Below are positions 48,663 to 51,124 of a DNA stretch of 51,124 nucleotides, piece by piece. Each line of letters starts with the position of its first letter. The first letter of the stretch is position 1. This stretch comes from a virus, in the IMG/VR virus record IMGVR_UViG_3300046451_000447, positions 1-51,124 of that record; one strand, written 5' to 3'. A program made the translations under genes and the position numbers. The notes beneath the pieces are model-generated. The model saw only the letters and a program-made list of their open reading frames with translations, was not told where the DNA came from and did no database searches.

Positions 48663-49036
48663 CTTGTTATCTCGATTAGTCCCCAGCATAGCTTTATAGA
48701 GAAGCCACGCTTAACTATAACTTCAGGTCTAGGGGAAGGTGTAGGATCAGCAGTAGAGAAAGGGATCTTAATGGTTTCAGTATCCTTCTTCTTTCCTGGG
48801 TTATCTATTACAGTAACACCTTTCTTAAGGAATTTTAAGAATCTAGGATCCTTCTTCTTATACTGAAAAGTAGACTCTCCGTTTCTTACTCTTGCAACGG
48901 CACTCCTAACAGAGGTGTGAGGTCTATCTAATTCCCTAGCAATTAAGGGGTAGATACTGTCGTTATACTCGAAGTCTTTTGCAATCTTGCAAGCGCTTAA
49001 CAGCTCTTCGGCTGTCCAATGTTGATTGGTTTTCAT
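48659..49036 (-). CDS. SANT/Myb-like or HTH DNA-binding protein
   Basis: A 125-residue protein. Residues 6-52 form three helices with Trp and Arg in the places of a SANT/Myb or small HTH domain: HWTAEELLSACKIAKDFEYN, PLIARELDRPHTSVRSAVAR. The C-terminal half is basic and Pro-rich, then has a strand pair. It might regulate early genes. The start is chosen at 49036 because 33 nt of mostly A/T sequence precede it. Confidence 0.55.
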   Translation of the reverse strand: MKTNQHWTAEELLSACKIAKDFEYNDSIYPLIARELDRPHTSVRSAVARVRNGESTFQYKKKDPRFLKFLKKGVTVIDNPGKKKDTETIKIPFSTADPTPSPRPEVIVKRGFSIKLCWGLIEITR

Positions 49037-49068
49037 AATGTATTGTTTTATATAGATTAATTATTTAT

Positions 49069-49662
49069 TTATGCCATCCATCTATTCCGTATCGTTACCC
49101 ATATGGTAGCTTGTAGGACAGAGGGGAGGACGTTATACTTCTTGGCTACCTTCTGGCAGTCCATTTCTAATTGCTTATACTGCAGTGCAGTTACTGAGGT
49201 TTTACAGTCTTTAGGTGAGAGACTTCTCGTCTGTGTAGCACGTAAGTGCCACTTGTCGATCGTAACTCGGTTGATGTCTACTCCACTAATGTTTTTAGCG
49301 AAGGCATATGTTTTAGGTGATTGTTTTAATATCTTTATGTCCCCATTGGCAATAGCAAAGGCTTTGCGCTTGTTATTATTATAAGTGCATACCTTAACCT
49401 GATCAGGGGGGATGCCTTTACTTACCGCATCCAGCACAGCATGAGCGTCAATCTTATTCCTCTCCCATCTGTTATTAGGGGAGAGTGCAGATACTACACC
49501 CGCACAAATAATCTGAGGGGTATCGAATCTTAATGAAAGGATTTTAACGTACTCCCTAGCTTCGTTGTACCACACCTTGCCTGCCTCACGTTCTTCTGAG
49601 GTGGACTCGTTATACCAGTAATTTAAAAGGACTCGACCTTTACTTCTTTGTTGTAGCGTCAT
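49069..49662 (-). CDS. DUF7178-like protein, possibly glycosylase-related
   Basis: A 197-residue protein with WYNEAREYVKILSLRFDTPQ, ICAGVVSALSPNNRWERNKI, a KAFAIANGDIKILKQSPKTY segment and VTIDKWHLRATQTRSLSP. These match a phage family I remember as DUF7178. The VSALSPNNxWERN and TIDKWHLRA parts recall the HhH-GPD DNA-glycosylase helical core, with the Asp of IDKWH where a catalytic Asp would sit. Base excision or sensing of modified DNA is therefore a hypothesis. The start overlaps 49640. Confidence 0.55.
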   Translation of the reverse strand: MTLQQRSKGRVLLNYWYNESTSEEREAGKVWYNEAREYVKILSLRFDTPQIICAGVVSALSPNNRWERNKIDAHAVLDAVSKGIPPDQVKVCTYNNNKRKAFAIANGDIKILKQSPKTYAFAKNISGVDINRVTIDKWHLRATQTRSLSPKDCKTSVTALQYKQLEMDCQKVAKKYNVLPSVLQATIWVTIRNRWMA

Positions 49663-49777
49663 GATGATAGTTGATTTGTCCGCACTTACGGACGATTTGT
49701 GGCTTCATTACAAGGTCTCGTGCAAAGTCTTGCATGTTGAATGATGCGAACTTAACTTGATTTTTCTTTTTCTTCAT
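49640..49777 (-). CDS. 45-residue basic small protein
   Basis: A short gene starting at 49777 (MKKKKNQVKFASFNMQDFAR) and ending at a TAA at 49640-49642. Its start lies in the end of 49752 and its end overlaps the 49069 gene's start by 23 nt, so it appears as a coupled small gene. Lys-rich; unknown role. Confidence 0.4.
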   Translation of the reverse strand: MKKKKNQVKFASFNMQDFARDLVMKPQIVRKCGQINYHHDATTKK

Positions 49778-50072
49778 TGTTGTATATGTTTATTAAGTAT
49801 ACTGCTACGTTATATGTGTCCTCGATTGAACGTCCTTTCGGGCTCGTACGTATCCACAAAGAGTTGTCAATCATTCCGTGTGGATCGAGTCCGTCATTTT
49901 CTATCTTATCTACTACGGGCATCAACCAATCCCATGATGTGTGGTATCTCATCTCGTCAGGGTAAACGTGCATCCCCAACCCTACTGACTCCGCGTCTTC
50001 TAATGTAGGCGAGAAGTACTTATCCCCATCTCCTAACCCCATAAATTCTGCTATTAGTTTATTATTTTTCAT
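49752..50072 (-). CDS. Acidic early protein, paralogue 1 of three
   Basis: A 106-residue acidic protein of a family present three times here. Shared parts are: N-terminal NKLIAEFMGL, a variable middle with MRYHTSWDWLMPVV followed by DKIEND, and a C-terminal helix TYNVAVYLINIYNNE. The SWDWLMPVV motif (Trp-rich) is the marker. I recall such proteins as very common in Bacteroidota phages, without a function. Early position and high acidity would suit host-takeover or anti-defence proteins; this is inferred. Confidence 0.65.
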   Translation of the reverse strand: MKNNKLIAEFMGLGDGDKYFSPTLEDAESVGLGMHVYPDEMRYHTSWDWLMPVVDKIENDGLDPHGMIDNSLWIRTSPKGRSIEDTYNVAVYLINIYNNEEKEKSS

Positions 50073-50310
50073 CGTTATATGTTTTAATAAATTCTACTAC
50101 TGCTTGGTATATATTCTCCATATCTATTGTGCCTACTGCGTTGTATATAGCATCCCACTCATGCTCATCCTCCCCTTTTGTTAAGCACTCTTGGACTACT
50201 GGCATCAACCAATCCCATGACTCGTGGTATTTGTATGCGCTCTCTTTATATACAGACAACCCTGTGTTACGTATGTCCATAAAGTTTCCTATTAGTTTAT
50301 TGTCTTCCAT
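50062..50310 (-). CDS. Acidic early protein, paralogue 2 of three
   Basis: An 82-residue shorter copy: NKLIGNFMDIRN, YKYHESWDWLMPVVQECLTK, and IYQAVVEFIKTYNDEK. It lacks most of the variable middle and is the minimal form. It overlaps the start of paralogue 1 by 11 nt. Confidence 0.65.
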   Translation of the reverse strand: MEDNKLIGNFMDIRNTGLSVYKESAYKYHESWDWLMPVVQECLTKGEDEHEWDAIYNAVGTIDMENIYQAVVEFIKTYNDEK

Positions 50311-50356
50311 TTTATTTTCACTTTTAGTTATGCTATTAGGTGAGTTTATTCACTTA

Positions 50357-50369
50357 TTAGGCACAATTA
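50357..50369. repeat. Left arm of an imperfect inverted repeat around the 83-residue gene
   Basis: TTAGGCACAATTA, which includes the stop codon of the gene at 50357-50608. It is the inverted partner (12 of 13 bases) of TAACTGTGCCTAA at 50612-50624. Confidence 0.4.
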
Positions 50370-50608
50370 GAATCCGTAACATTTTCATCCTCCCACTCCA
50401 AGTGCATTATTACCGTGTTTTTAGTCCACCCCTTACCAAAGTCTATTACATTATGTGTGCTAAAATGTTGCTTTGTTTTGGTGTTTTTAATAGAGAAGTG
50501 CAAGGCTCTATCTTCAAATCCTTCTTTTTTTGCTAATTCATACAATTCTTTAATTGTTAGGTCTCCGTTTATAACAAAGTCTCCCATTTCATTTTTTGTT
50601 CTTTCCAT
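50357..50608 (-). CDS. Small hypothetical protein framed by inverted repeats
   Basis: An 83-residue alpha/beta protein (GDFVINGDLTIKELYELAKK, EGFEDRALHFSIKNTKTKQH, NTVIMHLEWEDENV). It lies between paralogues 2 and 3 of the acidic family but is not related to them. An imperfect 13-bp inverted repeat lies at its stop and just before its start, which may reflect insertion of the gene into the cluster. Function unknown. Confidence 0.55.
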   Translation of the reverse strand: MERTKNEMGDFVINGDLTIKELYELAKKEGFEDRALHFSIKNTKTKQHFSTHNVIDFGKGWTKNTVIMHLEWEDENVTDSNCA

Positions 50609-50611
50609 AAT

Positions 50612-50624
50612 TAACTGTGCCTAA
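50612..50624. repeat. Right arm of the imperfect inverted repeat
   Basis: TAACTGTGCCTAA, three bases upstream of the ATG of the 83-residue gene, inverted relative to 50357-50369 with one mismatch. It could be an operator arm, a transcript-end stem or a trace of insertion. Confidence 0.4.
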
Positions 50625-50722
50625 CAATGTATAAAAACAAAAGCTATTTTAGGCTGTTTATAAGGCTTCTGTTTGTTTATTAATGTATTTATTTACTCTA
50701 AGTTTTTACGTACTTACACGCT
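50625..50722. other. AT-rich intergenic stretch
   Basis: Between the 83-residue gene and paralogue 3. It is strongly A/T-rich with T runs on both strands. No gene, perfect promoter pair or clear hairpin is seen. A minus-strand promoter for 50357 could lie here, but no TAnnTTTG box was found. Confidence 0.4.
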
Positions 50723-51022
50723 TCAATTTTTATACTCAACATTATTGTATTCTTTAATAAATTCTACTACTGCTTGGTATACATCTCCTATCTCATCATA
50801 GAAACTGACGTCAAGCAATTGCTCAGGTACACCCCCGCACTCTTCCTCAATCTTCTGTACTACGGGGATTATCCAACCCCACTCTGAGTCGTATAAGAAA
50901 CACGATTCGTGTATTGCTTCGTAGCCTTCATCTTTGCTCTCGTCTATTAGGTAACCCGCATCCTGATGATGGGGCTTCAACCCCATGAATAGGGCGATTA
51001 GTTTGTTGTCTTTATCGTTCAT
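50723..51022 (-). CDS. Acidic early protein, paralogue 3 of three
   Basis: A 99-residue copy: NKLIALFMGLKPH, a longer acidic middle, YDSEWGWIIPVVQKIEEECG (the SWDWLMPVV motif has become EWGWIIPVV), and VYQAVVEFIKEYNNVEYK. The C-terminal helix is nearly identical to paralogue 2. Its start overlaps the end of the gene at the right edge. Confidence 0.65.
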   Translation of the reverse strand: MNDKDNKLIALFMGLKPHHQDAGYLIDESKDEGYEAIHESCFLYDSEWGWIIPVVQKIEEECGGVPEQLLDVSFYDEIGDVYQAVVEFIKEYNNVEYKN

Positions 51023-51124
51023 TCTTTCTCTCGTTTATATATTCTGATATTGTACGTCTTAGCTTACCTACCTTAACTTCATACATGTTTACCCTTTCTG
51101 AGTAAGCAAGGATCGTTTCTCGTA
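51012..51124 (-). CDS. Fragment of a small basic protein at the right edge
   Basis: A minus-strand frame is open from the window edge to a TAA at 51012-51014 and encodes RETILAYSERVNMYEVKVGK and more (about 37 residues). The 5' end may lie outside the window, or the gene may start at the inner ATG (MYEVKVGKLRR). It overlaps the start of paralogue 3. Confidence 0.35.
   Translation of the reverse strand, partial: RETILAYSERVNMYEVKVGKLRRTISEYINERKNER

Noticed and set aside
50129-50536. Plus-strand frame of 135 codons
   Set aside because: Covers two clear minus-strand genes in antisense; no motif, and the minus frames have known-type paralogues.
1-51124. tRNA or rRNA genes
   Set aside because: No cloverleaf-like segment or CCA-ended gene was noticed by eye, and gaps between genes are mostly too short. 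A tRNAscan run would be decisive.

Overview
The window is part of the genome of a tailed phage (or prophage) of a Bacteroidota host, most likely a marine Flavobacteriales. The evidence is as follows. Promoter-like boxes have the Bacteroidota form TAnnTTTG, and one has a TTG box 20 nt upstream. Start codons mostly lack Shine-Dalgarno sites. The primase has a BT4734-type N-terminus. One secreted protein ends in a type IX secretion (T9SS) gliding-motility-type sorting domain. Both window ends cut through genes, so this is a fragment of a larger genome.

Layout: 1-41982 is one long, nearly gapless plus-strand block and 41983-51124 is a minus-strand block. They meet tail to tail with no intergenic base. 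The plus block starts with accessory genes (GroES-like protein, HNH nuclease, two secreted proteins, a lipoprotein, a small basic protein). Packaging and head genes follow: large terminase 3630, portal 5787, small virion proteins 8227-13163, scaffold-like 13184, major capsid 14366. Next come small decoration or fibre proteins 15862-21224, including a repetitive fibre and a ConA/LamG-like protein. The connector and tail genes are 22150, 22902, a 2121-residue stabilisation (muzzle-like) protein at 23780, and 30162. Three probable internal or ejection proteins follow, the last of 2208 residues (34463-41089). The block ends with a holin-type lysis cassette; no endolysin is recognised in the window.

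The minus block reads from the right edge toward 41983. It holds small early genes (three paralogous acidic proteins), a DUF7178-like protein, a SANT/HTH-like protein and a zinc-ribbon protein. The recombination and replication set follows: single-strand annealing protein, RecE/Cas4-like nuclease, SSB-like protein, Nmad1 protein, primase-helicase, two further PD-(D/E)XK nucleases and a protein with a DnaA domain IV-like fold. The overall plan is that of a short-tailed (podovirus-like) phage. The portal/capsid/muzzle/giant-cargo order recalls crAss-like phages, but no RNA polymerase is seen and the relationship is inferred only.

The most unusual content is: (1) a phage-borne two-gene secreted operon (1374-2956) with a dockerin-like protein and a T9SS-sorted protein; (2) dockerin-like calcium-binding repeats also inside two tail proteins; (3) five promoter-like boxes placed exactly 4 nt before the start codon, two of them directly behind intrinsic terminators, suggesting leaderless mRNAs; (4) a small virion domain used both alone and as the N-terminal anchor of larger fibres.
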